This document shows, in pieces, positions 11,469 to 22,365 of a DNA stretch of 64,000 nt. The stretch comes from Acanthosepion pharaonis (Eukaryota > Mollusca > Cephalopoda > Sepiida > Sepiidae): assembly GCA_903632075.3 (NCBI GenBank), contig CAHIKZ030000029.1, positions 1,082,501 through 1,146,500 on the forward strand, given 5' to 3'. The stretch's first letter is position 1; each line of letters begins with the position of its first letter. The position numbers and the translations under genes were made by a program. The notes below the pieces were generated by a model. It ran no database searches, was not told the origin of the DNA, and saw only the letters and a program-made list of their open reading frames with translations.

Positions 11469-12210
11469 CGAATGCACAGCCGCAATTTTCGACGGATTTG
11501 CACCAAAATCTACATGCACATTCTCCAAGTTAGCAGGAAGGCCAAGACCGATTTTGCATTTCCCAACTCCCATCGATAGTGGAAATAATCGATTTTTCAT
11601 GCTTCTACTGCAGTTTTCATGTAGTCTGCGGCCATTTTCTATTGGCCACAGTGAGAGCCTATAGCTGGCTGCCACGAATAGGCAGAAAGATTCTATTGGC
11701 CAGTGTGAGAGTCAACAGCTGACTGACACGAATGTTAACTAGCATGCTAGCATGCAAAAAAAAATCGATAGCTGCATTCGTCAAAAGTGGGAAAAATTTA
11801 AATCTGCATTGCACTTTACTCCAATTGGCTCATACGTTTGCTTAAAATCAACGTTGATTCTGATTCCGCAGAACTGCGTTGGGTGTGAAAAAGTATTTGT
11901 TGTTAACATTCTTTTTTCATTCGTTTTTTCCAGTTACGAGTTTTTTTTTTTAAAGTTGATCGTTTTGTGTTCATTTTGTTTAGTTCTTTTTTCGTAACAG
12001 ATTTAATGTTTAGTATAGAGCTTAGAAAAAATTCGCAGTGTGAGATAGGCAAGAAGTACGGCATGTAGCAACATCAGCACGGCAAAGGCACTCCTTTAAA
12101 AAAGGCAAGAAAGGGCAAAAAATATTTTAAGTCAAGTGATAGCGATTGCTGCATGAGTCGTACGATTTTTGAATCAAGCACGGGCAACGCCGGGCCATGC
12201 TGTTAGTCAC
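11343..12210 (+). mobile_element. Helitron-like non-autonomous element
   Basis: The left side repeats the 8655-8777 start (ATTGACATCAATATGGACTC, TATCGATAAAAGGCAGGATG, then (GT)n at 11421-11466). The right side ends with CACGGGCAACGCCGGGC and CTGTTAGT near 12180-12206. A GC-rich (A)CGGGCAACGCCGGG hairpin near the 3' end is characteristic of Helentron/Helitron-like elements. No Rep or helicase frame is present; the internal reading frames are short and unremarkable. Confidence 0.35.
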
Positions 12211-12368
12211 GTCTAAACTCACCCTTTCATTTCTAACGACTTGTATGATACACCTCGGTGTTTTTGTGCGGGTAAGAGAGCTCTTTTGTTTTCTGATGTT
12301 GTCAGTTTATTTACAAGTAGCCAATGATCAGATTCAAAGTATGATACTTTGTATAGAAGGATAATATA

Positions 12369-12900
12369 TACTATAACACTATTTTCATTATATCGGACTA
12401 TCATCCTCATCTTTGTCGCCATATTTATTACAACGTTTTGGCCGTTGTACGCTCCGGCCTTCTTCAGGTGGTTGCAATGTCGAACTGAACCCTTTATTTT
12501 GCTTACTGGTTTAGACTGTTCTAGTTCCACGTGCCATGTTTAATGGATGTCAGTTATCAGTTATCTCCTGTTAATTCCCCTCTCCTTGAGGACACATGGC
12601 ACAGTGGATAAAGGCGTTAGTGAGATCCAGTGACAAAACCCAAAGAGTGTGAGTTCAATACCCGGTTAAGGTAGTGGTGAGCTTGGAGAGGGAATTAACA
12701 GGAGATAACTGATAACTGACATCCATTAAAATGGCAAGTGGAACTAGAACAGTTTACCCCAGTGAGTGAAATAAAGGGTTCAGTTCGACATTCCAACCAC
12801 CCGAAGAAGTCCAGAGCGTACAACGTCCGAAACGTTGTAATAAATATGGCCACAAAGATGAGGACAATAGTCCGAATAATGTAAATAGTGTACATAATGT
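12369..12900. mobile_element. Foldback element with tRNA-like core, copy 1
   Basis: Two arms of about 215 bp (12369-12586 and 12684-12900) are reverse complements, for example CAGTTATCAGTTATCTCCTG against CAGGAGATAACTGATAACTG. The 97-bp spacer between them carries a tRNA-like segment. Each arm contains, reading outward, a degenerate CTGAAGA/CCGAAGA...(C)AAA or CGAAACGTTGTAATAAA motif like the Penelope-associated hammerhead motifs elsewhere in the window. The same layout recurs at 39851-40275. I do not know a described element with this architecture. Confidence 0.8.
12592..12672 (+). promoter_or_regulatory. tRNA-like segment (A and B box) in foldback core
   Basis: TGGCACAGTGGATAAAGGCG resembles a Pol III A box with a D-arm, and GAGTTCAATACCCGG lies about 50 bases downstream with B-box form (GTTCRANNCC). 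Spacing fits a tRNA-derived Pol III promoter. It does not fold into an obvious complete cloverleaf, so I read it as a SINE head and not a working tRNA gene. Confidence 0.55.
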
Positions 12901-13594
12901 ATACTATAACACATCACAAAATATCTAACTGCCCGTTCATTAAGTTTATATTATCTGATAGATTCCATCCTAATGAAATCTAATATCATCTACCATAATG
13001 TATTCTGATATACTTTGATCGATATAATATAATGTAGTTTTTATGATATAAGCTAATCTAAACATCCCAACTATCAGCCAATCAGTGGATATCTGATGAT
13101 GACCGAGGCATACGTGGTTGAAACTTTTTATCTTCAGTCACATGTTTATCAACCAAAATAAGAACGGCAGCTGAAAATAATAAAAGTGTATTGACAATTA
13201 CATATTTCTGAAATATTAAACCGATATGTTTTTATTCAAGTCCAATGTATAATATCGTCTGTTTCAATCTTATGTAATCTATTTTAATTCTATGATTAAT
13301 ACTGTACATTCTCTTATAGTTAACTCACTCTATCTAAAGTGATACGTCGATCTAATTCAATGAAATAAATCCTCTATAATTCATGGACTAGTACCGATTT
13401 TACTTAAAAATAACCGGCATCTTTTGGGATAAATGTTTACCATAATTAATTCCCATCATGCGTCTTCATTGCACTTCCTGTGAACATTTTTATTGTGTAC
13501 ATTGTAATAACACTTAAGTCGGTGTGAATCTTCTTTTTCTTGTGAGGATGCGTTATACAGATCACATTATAGCACACACAGATACAGACATACG

Positions 13595-13595
<1 letters not shown>
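12901..13595. other. No gene seen; AT-rich spacer with TAATCT-type repeats
   Basis: The stretch contains loosely repeated TAATCTA/TGATA strings, also present at 7830-7945, and no convincing reading frame or RNA. Confidence 0.6.

Positions 13596-13597
<2 letters not shown>

Positions 13598-13637
<40 letters not shown>
13598..13637. repeat. (TA)n microsatellite
   Basis: Uninterrupted AT run of about 40 bp. Confidence 0.97.
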
Positions 13638-13639
<2 letters not shown>

Positions 13640-13640
<1 letters not shown>

Positions 13641-14587
13641 CATTTGCAGGTGTGAGTCTGTTTTTCTATATGTGTGCAGTTGTGTGTATGTCAATGTATC
13701 TGTGTGTGCGTACGTGCGTGTCTGTGCCTGTGTGCTGTTTTGTATATCATGTCTGTCGTTTTTGGTTTTTTTTTCATTTTTTTAGTTTTATATTCACTGG
13801 AGTGGAAAACGTAATACGAAGTTCTATTGGTAGGCAAGACTTCCAGAACGAGGCTGGCCTGAGCGATGGTATCCCGAAAGAGGAGGCCACCATATTCACA
13901 CGTTTTTTTTTTATTTTTTTATTTTTTTTCTATTTCAAACGTATTCACAGATATCAGTTTGCAATTTGTGAACATAAATTTTATCAAGAAAAAATAAAAA
14001 AATACTACAATTAGATGATGCTGAAAAGTTCTCGGCCCAGCCCATTTCTCAATATTTGACCAAATGACCAAAAATCATATATTCTTTAATCGAACTGGTG
14101 TAATAGATAACGGAGAAATCGCAGAGCGGATTTCGAATTCGGGTTCAGTGCAGTATATTTACCTACGCTTAAACACCCTCCGGAATATTATAAATAAAAA
14201 TCTTCTAACCCCTAAGCTGTGGGTTAAACAGTACTACTTGTATCTGGAAAAATCATTGTTATACCCAAAAATATTCATAATACGTAATTCATTCGAAAAA
14301 AAAAAAAAAAGAACTTATAATCCATAACATGCTCTGGCTTCAAATAGCCAACAAAGGGTTGTTAAGCTGTAAAAAAAATGCAAAAAAACAAAAAAAAAAA
14401 AACAACAAAAAAAGCAAGTCAATTGATTGAACTGGGAAAAATACCGGCATTATCAGTATTTGTCCTAATTAATGCCATAGTTAGTTATGCGAATAGTGTA
14501 GTTCTCTTAATAATAATTAATTCAGTAAATTTATAATTTTATCACTTTATTTTGATTTATTTACATAATTTTATAAAATATTTTGCA
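13640..14587. other. No recognisable gene
   Basis: GT-rich sequence, A- and T-rich tracts and an 87-residue plus-strand frame (14064-14327) with no domain I recognise. ATGCTGAAAAGTTCTCGGCC near 14027 resembles a mariner-type terminal repeat, but no partner end was found. Confidence 0.5.
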
Positions 14588-14755
14588 TTAGTGGGAAATA
14601 GCATATGACAACAATACTTATGATGAATACAATAGTTTTTCTAATTTATTCCTGGATTTTGATGTAGTAGTGTGGAATAGCATACGATATCAATGCTTAT
14701 TATGAATGCTATAGTTTTTTTTAATTTATTACTGGATTTTGGTGCAGCAGATTCA
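14588..14755. repeat. Two-copy 80-bp tandem duplication
   Basis: TAGTGGGAAATAGCATATGA...TTTATTCCTGGATTTTG (from 14588) is repeated as TAGTGTGGAATAGCATACGA...TTTATTACTGGATTTTG (from 14668). Confidence 0.75.
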
Positions 14756-14984
14756 AATCCATTTTTATACGAAAGCGATGAACTTAAAAACAGAATTTTA
14801 CAACATAAACATAAGTTTATAAATGATAATCGTTAGAATTTAAAATTTGAATTTTTTAAGCAAATCACCCTAAGCAAAACAGGAGTTACACGCAAAGGGT
14901 TACAGAGAGTGAGAGTAAGAGTAAAGTAGAGTGTTTGGGAAAAAGATAAAGAGAAGGACAGAGATCAAGGTCAACGTATCAGAA

Positions 14985-15160
14985 GATGTCGATTGACATT
15001 ACATTTGAATATTTGAAGATTATATCTATCAGGGAAGCAATTGATAAGAAGGGAGTTGCACTGACGGGAGGTGCGAGATAAGAAGCTGTTGGAGTAGACA
15101 AGATGTCTACATTTAGCCGTTTCGACAGTGAAAAGGTTGGGACCGAGATGCCAACCTTAT
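14985..15160 (-). pseudogene. LINE 3' fragment (CR1-like), second copy
   Basis: GATGTCGATTGACATTACAT and the following 150 bp match 8917-9090, including CGATTGACATTACATTTGAA and GGAGTAGA. Frames are broken by an in-frame stop and indels. It is the extreme C-terminal part of the same LINE family. Confidence 0.7.
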
Positions 15161-15162
15161 TA

Positions 15163-15509
15163 CTAGTTAGACTGAACTACAACAATAAACCCCAAAATTG
15201 AACAAATAGCTTGAATTAAATTCTCAAACCAAAACAAAACCGTTAAATACGTGATATAAACAATTTTTACTACGTTAAGAAATAAATATATAAAATAAGA
15301 AACAAAAATAAAACGAGCAATATAATTTGACCCAAATAAATAAACAAAGCGACTTCCGGTAAAAAATAACCGCCATAATAGAATACCCACAATGCACCAC
15401 TAACCCGTATATATATAAATAGCCGAGAAAAAATAACAGCATATGTGGCCTGACGATTGCATATAGCATGAAACAGACTGTCGCCTCTAAGTGTTGACTT
15501 CTATGTTCA

Positions 15510-15512
<3 letters not shown>
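15163..15512 (+). mobile_element. Interspersed repeat family B, copy 1
   Basis: About 350 bp matches 60861-61254, sharing ACTTCCGGTAAAA, ACCCACAATGCACCACT, AAATAGCCGAGAAAAA and ATGAAACAGACTGTCGCCTC. Both copies end at TTCACTTT abutting a (TA)n tract. No coding capacity is seen. The conserved block includes a hammerhead-like motif, listed separately. A non-autonomous or 5'-truncated Penelope-type end is my best inference. Confidence 0.75.
15447..15485 (+). ncRNA. Hammerhead-like ribozyme motif (family B)
   Basis: The conserved core is CTGACGA followed by a short stem (TGC/GCA) and then GAAA. Helix III is ACAG-A-CTGT, followed by C, giving the cleavage triplet GUC (C at 15482). Helix I is GGC before the core pairing with GCC after the cleavage site. 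Helix II is flanked by a U-U mismatch next to the core, unlike a canonical hammerhead. A second copy at 61190-61228 keeps the core, helix I and helix III. Confidence 0.6.

Positions 15513-15570
<58 letters not shown>
15513..15570. repeat. (TA)n microsatellite
   Basis: AT run of about 58 bp immediately after repeat family B, as in the second copy at 61255. Confidence 0.97.
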
Positions 15571-15574
<4 letters not shown>

Positions 15575-15726
15575 AAGTATGCAGAAAAAGAACACGTCAG
15601 GTAAATAATCCGGAGTTCCTTAGTATTTTTGTTTTATTTTTAAGAAGACAGTGCACTATACATAAGTAGAGCTTATATTATAATATTTTAAAAAAATATG
15701 ATTCCTTCGCTATATAAGAGTTCTCA

Positions 15727-16078
15727 TGTTTCAAAAACTAGAGCCGAAACCAACAATATAATTATTAAAATAAAGTTGAATCAAGGTGTTGGGCCCCGTT
15801 TCATCTTCAATAGATATCCCACCCTACTTTGGCATAACCTTTCCGAAGGTGACGAATCTGTAGATAAGAATTAACTGTCTGACCACCTAACCAAGATGGC
15901 CGGCCCAGCCGTTTCCATGGTTATTAATGTTGCAATGGATCATACTTATAAACACGCGCAAACCACAAGATAGATTATTCCTACATTTTTGCTTGAAGAT
16001 GAAACGGGATCCAACACCTTGATTCAACATAATTTTAATAATTATATTGTTGGTTTCGGCTCTCGTTTTTGAAACAGA
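15727..16078. mobile_element. Foldback element with about 84-bp inverted arms
   Basis: The left arm (15727-15815, AACTAGAGCCGAAACCAACA ... AATCAAGGTGTTGG) is the reverse complement of the right arm (15992-16078, CCAACACCTTGATTCAAC ... TTGGTTTCGGCTCTCGTTTT). The centre is about 180 bp without a reading frame. A (TA)n tract begins 24 bp to the right. Each arm carries TTGAAGATGAAACGGG, a reduced relative of the CTGAAGA...GAAAC motif. Confidence 0.85.
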
Positions 16079-16098
16079 GAAACATATGTAGCGATGGA

Positions 16099-16101
<3 letters not shown>

Positions 16102-16142
<41 letters not shown>
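16102..16142. repeat. (TA)n microsatellite
   Basis: AT run of about 41 bp. Confidence 0.97.
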
Positions 16143-16146
<4 letters not shown>

Positions 16147-16246
16147 GTTGATAGATGTGATAGATCTATCAAACCAAATATATGCTTTCTAATAAGTACC
16201 GCGCATACAATATTTAAATAATTATACATATATATATTTATATACA

Positions 16247-16250
<4 letters not shown>

Positions 16251-16321
<71 letters not shown>
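16251..16321. repeat. (TA)n microsatellite
   Basis: AT run of about 71 bp, directly preceding a SINE copy. Confidence 0.97.
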
Positions 16322-16324
<3 letters not shown>

Positions 16325-16555
16325 CTATCAGGACACGGAAGTAAATTCGACCTTGCCAACCGAACGATCCTTTGTGGTGAGAGTTTAGGCACGTCAGCGT
16401 AAATGACGTATAGGTTCTAATCCTGTCAAAGCACGAATATTTTCTTTGAAAATTTCTCGGACATTCAGGCCGGTAAATGTTATTTAATACTGTTTACTGT
16501 AAACAAAGCATTTACTAAAATACTTGTATCTTTAAAAGAACGTTAAACATAAAAT
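16322..16555 (+). mobile_element. tRNA-derived SINE (family S1), copy 1
   Basis: TAGGTTCTAATCCTGTC near 16411 is a B box. The downstream body (ATTTCTCGGACATTCAGGC...GTAAATGTT...TTTAATACTGTTTACTGTAA) matches 43664-43745, where the B box is AGGTTCGATTCCTGTC. The paired copies and Pol III-type promoter support a SINE. It sits between two (TA)n tracts. Confidence 0.7.
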
Positions 16556-16565
16556 GTCTTTATTA

Positions 16566-16567
<2 letters not shown>

Positions 16568-16630
<63 letters not shown>
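16568..16630. repeat. (TA)n microsatellite, left of MITE
   Basis: AT run of about 63 bp immediately left of the inverted-repeat element at 16637-17010. Confidence 0.97.
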
Positions 16631-16636
<6 letters not shown>

Positions 16637-16639
<3 letters not shown>

Positions 16640-17006
16640 GGGTCGGCGATCCGTTCCCCATGGCTCGTTGAAACCTGATTTTCGACCGAGGTCGGAACTC
16701 CCCTACCCACGAATCTGCCTAACGCTTGGAAAAATAATAAAGAGCAGAAAATTCCCCCGCCCCCGAAACGACACAAATGAGAGATAGCGTATGTAGGACA
16801 AACCAATCTGTCGTACAGCCGGTGAAGAAACAACGCCGTCTTCTTCATAGAGCGTCGCGTGACGAAATATTATATTAAGAGAGACGGCGCCGTAACCATT
16901 AAACGCCGTACGTCGGTTCCGACGTAACACGAGAACCTTCTGTATGTAGGTGTTCCGACCGAAATCGAAAATCAGGTTACGTCGAGAAAAGCGAACGGAT
17001 CTCGCC

Positions 17007-17010
<4 letters not shown>
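16637..17010. mobile_element. MITE-like element with about 60-bp terminal inverted repeats
   Basis: The left end (TGGGGTCGGCGATCCGTTC, then AACCTGATTTTCGACCGAGG, then TCGGAAC) is mirrored at the right end, whose reverse complement reads TGGGGCGAGATCCGTTC, AACCTGATTTTCGATTTCGG, TCGGAAC. The interior is clearly more GC- and CpG-rich than the surroundings. Both ends abut (TA)n tracts, consistent with TA-targeted insertion. No transposase frame is present. Confidence 0.85.

Positions 17011-17055
<45 letters not shown>
17010..17055. repeat. (TA)n microsatellite, right of MITE
   Basis: AT run of about 46 bp. Confidence 0.97.
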
Positions 17056-17058
<3 letters not shown>

Positions 17059-17175
17059 TTTATGAAAAACTAAGTAATCCGTATGGGTAAACCTAAGGAG
17101 GATAAAATCCAGAGAGCTCAATGTAAATCCAGAGCAAATAATTTAAATTAAAACAGACCACTTAAAGGTTCCATG

Positions 17176-17183
<8 letters not shown>

Positions 17184-17245
<62 letters not shown>
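17184..17245. repeat. (TA)n microsatellite
   Basis: AT run of about 62 bp. Confidence 0.97.
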
Positions 17246-17251
<6 letters not shown>

Positions 17252-17595
17252 ATACATGCACATATGTACATACACAAATATATAAATTAATGTAGATTTA
17301 CGTTAATTTTCTTTTACAATCTGTTTTTCGGTTCAGTTTATTTTTCTAGTTACCCGGGAGAATTTGAACATAATTTTTACAAAGTCAACAGGGCCTTTCG
17401 AATGTTATCGACCATTAACATAAAATGTCTTCGGTTGATAGAGTTACAATTATAGGTGAGCGTCAAATTCTATGATGTTTTTATACAGTCGCGTTTTCAC
17501 GTGTCAATTTTTGGAGCTGTAACATTTTCTTCCTTTTGAATTTAACCAGTTCATCTTTAAATTTAATTAAGTTTTGCTCATCCAAGAATTACTCG

Positions 17596-18131
17596 GTGTC
17601 CATAAAATCACTTTAAAATTTAAAAAAAAAATTATTAAAAATATGTGGAAATTTTCACAAGATGAGGAGTAGGTAATAAAGTTTTTTTTTTAACTAAATT
17701 AATCCGCCTCTCTATAGGTACCAATGGTTGCACGAAGCACATCAAGACGGTACTCGATTTCTTGCTATGTCTGCTGTAGCATAGCCTCATCAATGGTGGT
17801 AATAGCATCAGTGATCTTTTGTTTGAGATCAGTGATGTCTCGTATCTTTGTTCGATGAACGGTATCTTTGACATAACCCCATTAAGTCCAGGGGATTGAT
17901 ATCTGGTAAAGGAGGTGACCAGAGAATTGGGACATCCCTTTTGATCCACTGATCGTAGAAATGCTAGGGGTTCATTTAACAGTACCTCTTTTATCAAAAG
18001 GGTACCTGAAATACACAAATGCAATGGGGTTAAAAACTTAGATAACTGCTGAGTACATAGAACACATCTGATTAAGATACATGATCAATTGCCTTATATA
18101 TTGTTAAATTGTAAAGAAACTTTATGGACAC
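17596..18131 (-). mobile_element. Mariner/Tc1-superfamily relic with TIRs
   Basis: Terminal inverted repeats are GTGTCCATAAAATCACTTTA at the left and, reverse-complemented, GTGTCCATAAAGTTTCTTTA at the right. Between them the minus strand carries transposase remnants, including a frame ending 17635 with YETSLISNKRSLM and, in a shifted frame, DINPLDLMGL and text equivalent to the usual LDFFLWG...KD motif of mariner-like transposases. About 540 bp remains, so it is internally deleted and frame-broken. A lone matching terminus (AAATTGTAAAAGAAACTTTA) lies at 19943-19962. Confidence 0.65.
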
Positions 18132-18137
18132 TATCTA

Positions 18138-19265
<1,128 letters not shown>

Positions 19266-19303
19266 TACATACTTTTCTCTCGTTGGAACCACTGCAACAT
19301 ATT

Positions 19304-19308
<5 letters not shown>

Positions 19309-19346
<38 letters not shown>
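19309..19346. repeat. (TA)n microsatellite
   Basis: AT run broken by one TACA, followed by a short GT run. Confidence 0.95.
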
Positions 19347-19347
<1 letters not shown>

Positions 19348-19510
19348 GTGTGTGTGTGAGTATGGGCGGGAAACGGGCGAGCAATAAATGAACAATACGA
19401 GATAAAAATAAGAACTAGATGATGACTTCAGATATGACCAGCGGTATGAGGACGGTCTGCCCTCGTAAATTCAATAAAAGGTTACCTGTAGGTTACACAG
19501 ATTGATATAC

Positions 19511-19580
19511 ACGTGAGTAAGGCCGGAGCGTACAACGACCGAGACGCACAACAATAAAGATGAGGACAATAGTCCGAGCA
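19511..19580 (+). mobile_element. Single-arm fragment of the tRNA-cored foldback family
   Basis: GGCCGGAGCGTACAACGACC followed by AAAGATGAGGACAATAGTCC matches the arms of the foldbacks at 12369-12900 and 39851-40275. No opposing arm is present nearby. Confidence 0.7.
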
Positions 19581-19735
19581 TAAGTAGTGAGGAATAAATC
19601 AGTGATCTTCATTTTGTTTTTTTTTATTTTTTTCAGTTACCACTTACTGCCTTATTTTCTCTTCAATTCTTTTATCCATTCATGTCTTATACTGCTTCTT
19701 TTATCCTTTTTCGTTCACCTTCTTTTAATATACTC

Positions 19736-19883
<148 letters not shown>

Positions 19884-20036
19884 TTTCTCTTTGACTTTCT
19901 CTCCTATTTCTTATTATTGCCTTTGTAATATACATTGTTAAATTGTAAAAGAAACTTTATGGCCACACCGTACATGTTTAAGGCTTCTATTATTTGAGTT
20001 CTACATTTTCTGCGGTGTTGTTTGTTTTTCTAAAAA

Positions 20037-20580
20037 CCGTCCTGGGCATGACGATAAACTACATCCGCGTTCTGGGTAAGCCGTTAAACTACATCCACGT
20101 CCTGGGTAAGACGATAAACTACGTCCAACATCAAGGCCTCTGATCAAGAGGTTTTGAGAAGCGTAGAACCACCTCTTAATTGCTGCTGTTCCCAGGTCCA
20201 CCCTGACCCGGATTGGTAGCACCCGTTAAGGTCTCAGCTATGGGGAAATAGTTAACCCCGAAACTGAGGGCAAAAGCATTATAAAAGTGTAAGGGTGGGT
20301 CTTGGTACCAGACATACTTTGTAAAAAAATATTACAAGAATTAAGTTTTTGAAGAAAAAAAAAAAAAAAAACTATTACCAACAATATATTTTTGAAAAAT
20401 AAATATTACCAGCGATACATGTTTTAAAATAATATTACCAGCTAGACATTTTTGAGGAAAAATATTACCAGAAATAGATTTTTGACAAAACAAAAGATTA
20501 CCAGGAAAAAAAATGCTGTCGGCATTAAATAACCCATTGAGGTTGATATACCGTAAAACACAACAAACCAAACCAACAAA
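20037..20580 (+). mobile_element. Modular SINE-like element, copy 1
   Basis: The order is three 30-bp repeats of GTCCTGGGTAAGACGATAAA type, a conserved core (GGCCTCTGATCAAGAGGTTT ... CAGGTCCACCCTGACCCGG), five or six 34-bp units (ATTACCAGCAATA...TTTTTGA), and one tail unit (GTCGGCATTAAATAACCCAT...CGTAAAACACAACAAACC). The same order occurs at 22366-23209. No coding capacity is seen. The AACC-rich tail suggests LINE-driven retrotransposition; that is inference. Confidence 0.75.
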
Positions 20581-20599
20581 CCTAATTATTAAATCAACG

Positions 20600-20890
20600 G
20601 ATGACCATTTAGATTTGATGGTTTAATATGAGAAATCCAAGAATCGGGTTCGAATCCCAGTCGAGTTTATTACATTCACCTATTCGCAAATAACCTTAGG
20701 AATGGTATAAATCTGTTTCTTATCCTCCCAGGTATGAGTTGAGTTCTATAGACTTTGTTGGCAAGCAGTCTACCTCAGAAAGAAATGGCAATCTACTGCG
20801 GGAAAATCTTCTGCCTTGTCAGTCATGAATCGAAAGAGACATTATTGCCTAAGCGTGTTTCACGTATGGCAAATTATGTCGCTGACATAA
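20600..20890 (+). mobile_element. tRNA-derived SINE (family S2), copy 1
   Basis: GGGTTCGAATCCCAGTCG near 20647 is an excellent B box. The body (CCAGGTATGAGTTGAGTTCT ... GGCAATCTACTGCGGGAAAA ... GTCAGTCATGAATCGAA ... GCGTGTTTCACGTATGGCA) matches 29690-29930. A degraded A box precedes it. The copy is non-coding. Confidence 0.8.
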
Positions 20891-21784
20891 TTTCGGACAC
20901 TTCATTGACAATGTGAATTATAAAACACGGAAATCTATCTGTAGGAAAAATAAAGCAAACTGCCGTAAATTAACAGACCTGGTTATCTCCCTTATTGTTC
21001 ACTTTATAAGCGTACGAAGGCAGAGAGATTAATCCGTAGGCAGCACATCCGGGTTATTCATTAAACTTCGTAGGTAGCACAGCCGGGCCGTTCCATTAAC
21101 CGTCCTTTGTTATAAACGTCGGAATGAGTTTGCTCTAGTTTTTCTTTGTATCATGGCGACAATGCTATCGGTAGACGCATGCCATCAGACTTTTTCAACG
21201 GAAGTGGATTTCTTCCGTACAATATCTGTATTATGATTTCAGATAAATTAGAAGGACAAGATGTCTTCCAAGTATTATTCAACTAACTTTTGTAGTAGAA
21301 ATTTGATTAAACGAGCAGTAATAGCAAATATTTTCTAACTTACGTCACCAGTATCTGTAAATTGACAGAAGCACAGTGTGTAGAAGTGATAACGAAGACA
21401 AAATATATTAAGAGCTACAAAGGACAGGAAGTTATGGAGGGCTATAATTGCCAACGTTCTGAGGGGACACGACACATAGAAGAAGAGGAAGTTGAAGACA
21501 AATACAAGATTAATAGTTGGAAATGAATATGAACTTCATGCACTTAGCGTAAATAACTCTGCTATTCCAAGATACAAACCAGACAGTAACGTTTGTGTTA
21601 CACGCCAATATGGCGGCAAGTACATGAAATAGACAAATTTACGACTGTCGTTATATAGCAGCGTATTCTTAGAACACGTAAATGGATATATTAACAAACA
21701 AGGATAAATTATATTTATCATAGAACAATCTGCTAGTTGGAAATTAAAATATATTTTTGTTACATACGTTTAAATAAAATATTA

Positions 21785-22062
21785 CTATTTTTGAACAAAA
21801 AACAAACAAAAACAAAAAACTAACAAAAAAACAAACAAAAAGCAAAAAACAAAAAAAACAAGAAACAAACAAAGAGCAAAAACAAAGAAAAAAAATCCAA
21901 AAAACAAATAAAAAACAAACAAAAACAAAAAACAAAAAAAACAAATAAAAAACAAACAAAACATACAAAAACAAAAAAAAAACCAAAACCAAAAAAAGAA
22001 ACAAAAACAAAAAAACAAAAAAAAACAAAGGAAACAAACAAAAAAACAAACAAAAAACAAGG
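21785..22062. repeat. (CAAA)n/(AAAAC)n low-complexity tract
   Basis: About 280 bp of A-rich DNA with regularly spaced C. Minus-strand Phe/Cys/Leu frames across it are artefacts. Confidence 0.95.
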
Positions 22063-22169
22063 GACATCACGGAAATGCATTAAAAAAATATTGTTTACCA
22101 GCAGACTATTGTTCCATACTTTGTTATTTTTATCCCATCTGTTGTATATCCCCCTGGGAGGCTATGGTC

Positions 22170-22365
22170 TTCTTTTATGTTCCATGTCCGTTCAGGACGT
22201 AGGCAATCATGGCTTCTCCCTATCCCTTGTAGCTCTCAATAAGTTTTGTCCCCTTGCTACCTCTCCCAGATCCTGTTCTGTCATCCACTTACTTAAGGCC
22301 TCTAGTTATGTCACGCATTGTTTTCCTTTGTCTCTCTTTACCTCTATTCTCCCTGGGATTATCAG
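22170..22365 (-). pseudogene. LINE C-terminus (family 1), part 2 of interrupted copy
   Basis: Minus-strand codons here continue the LINE copy at 23210-23660 after an intervening insertion: IIPGRIEVKRDKGKQ followed by CVT and a decayed Leu/Ser/Arg-rich end. The equivalent uninterrupted region at 40429-40743 reads RIEGKRDKRKQRVT...LKGHGT. The break coincides exactly with an 11-bp duplicated sequence, GGGATTATCAG. Confidence 0.75.

Noticed and set aside
11425..11675. Overlapping frames beginning with Cys-Val or Thr-His repeats
   Set aside because: They start in (GT)n and continue in Helitron-like sequence. No domain is recognisable and both strands are open.
20600..20700. A possible true tRNA gene at the strong B box near 20647
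   Set aside because: No cloverleaf can be formed around it, and the flanking body is shared with another copy at 29650, so it is a SINE head.
21785..22062. Minus-strand Phe/Cys/Val-rich frames
   Set aside because: They derive from the (CAAA)n tract.
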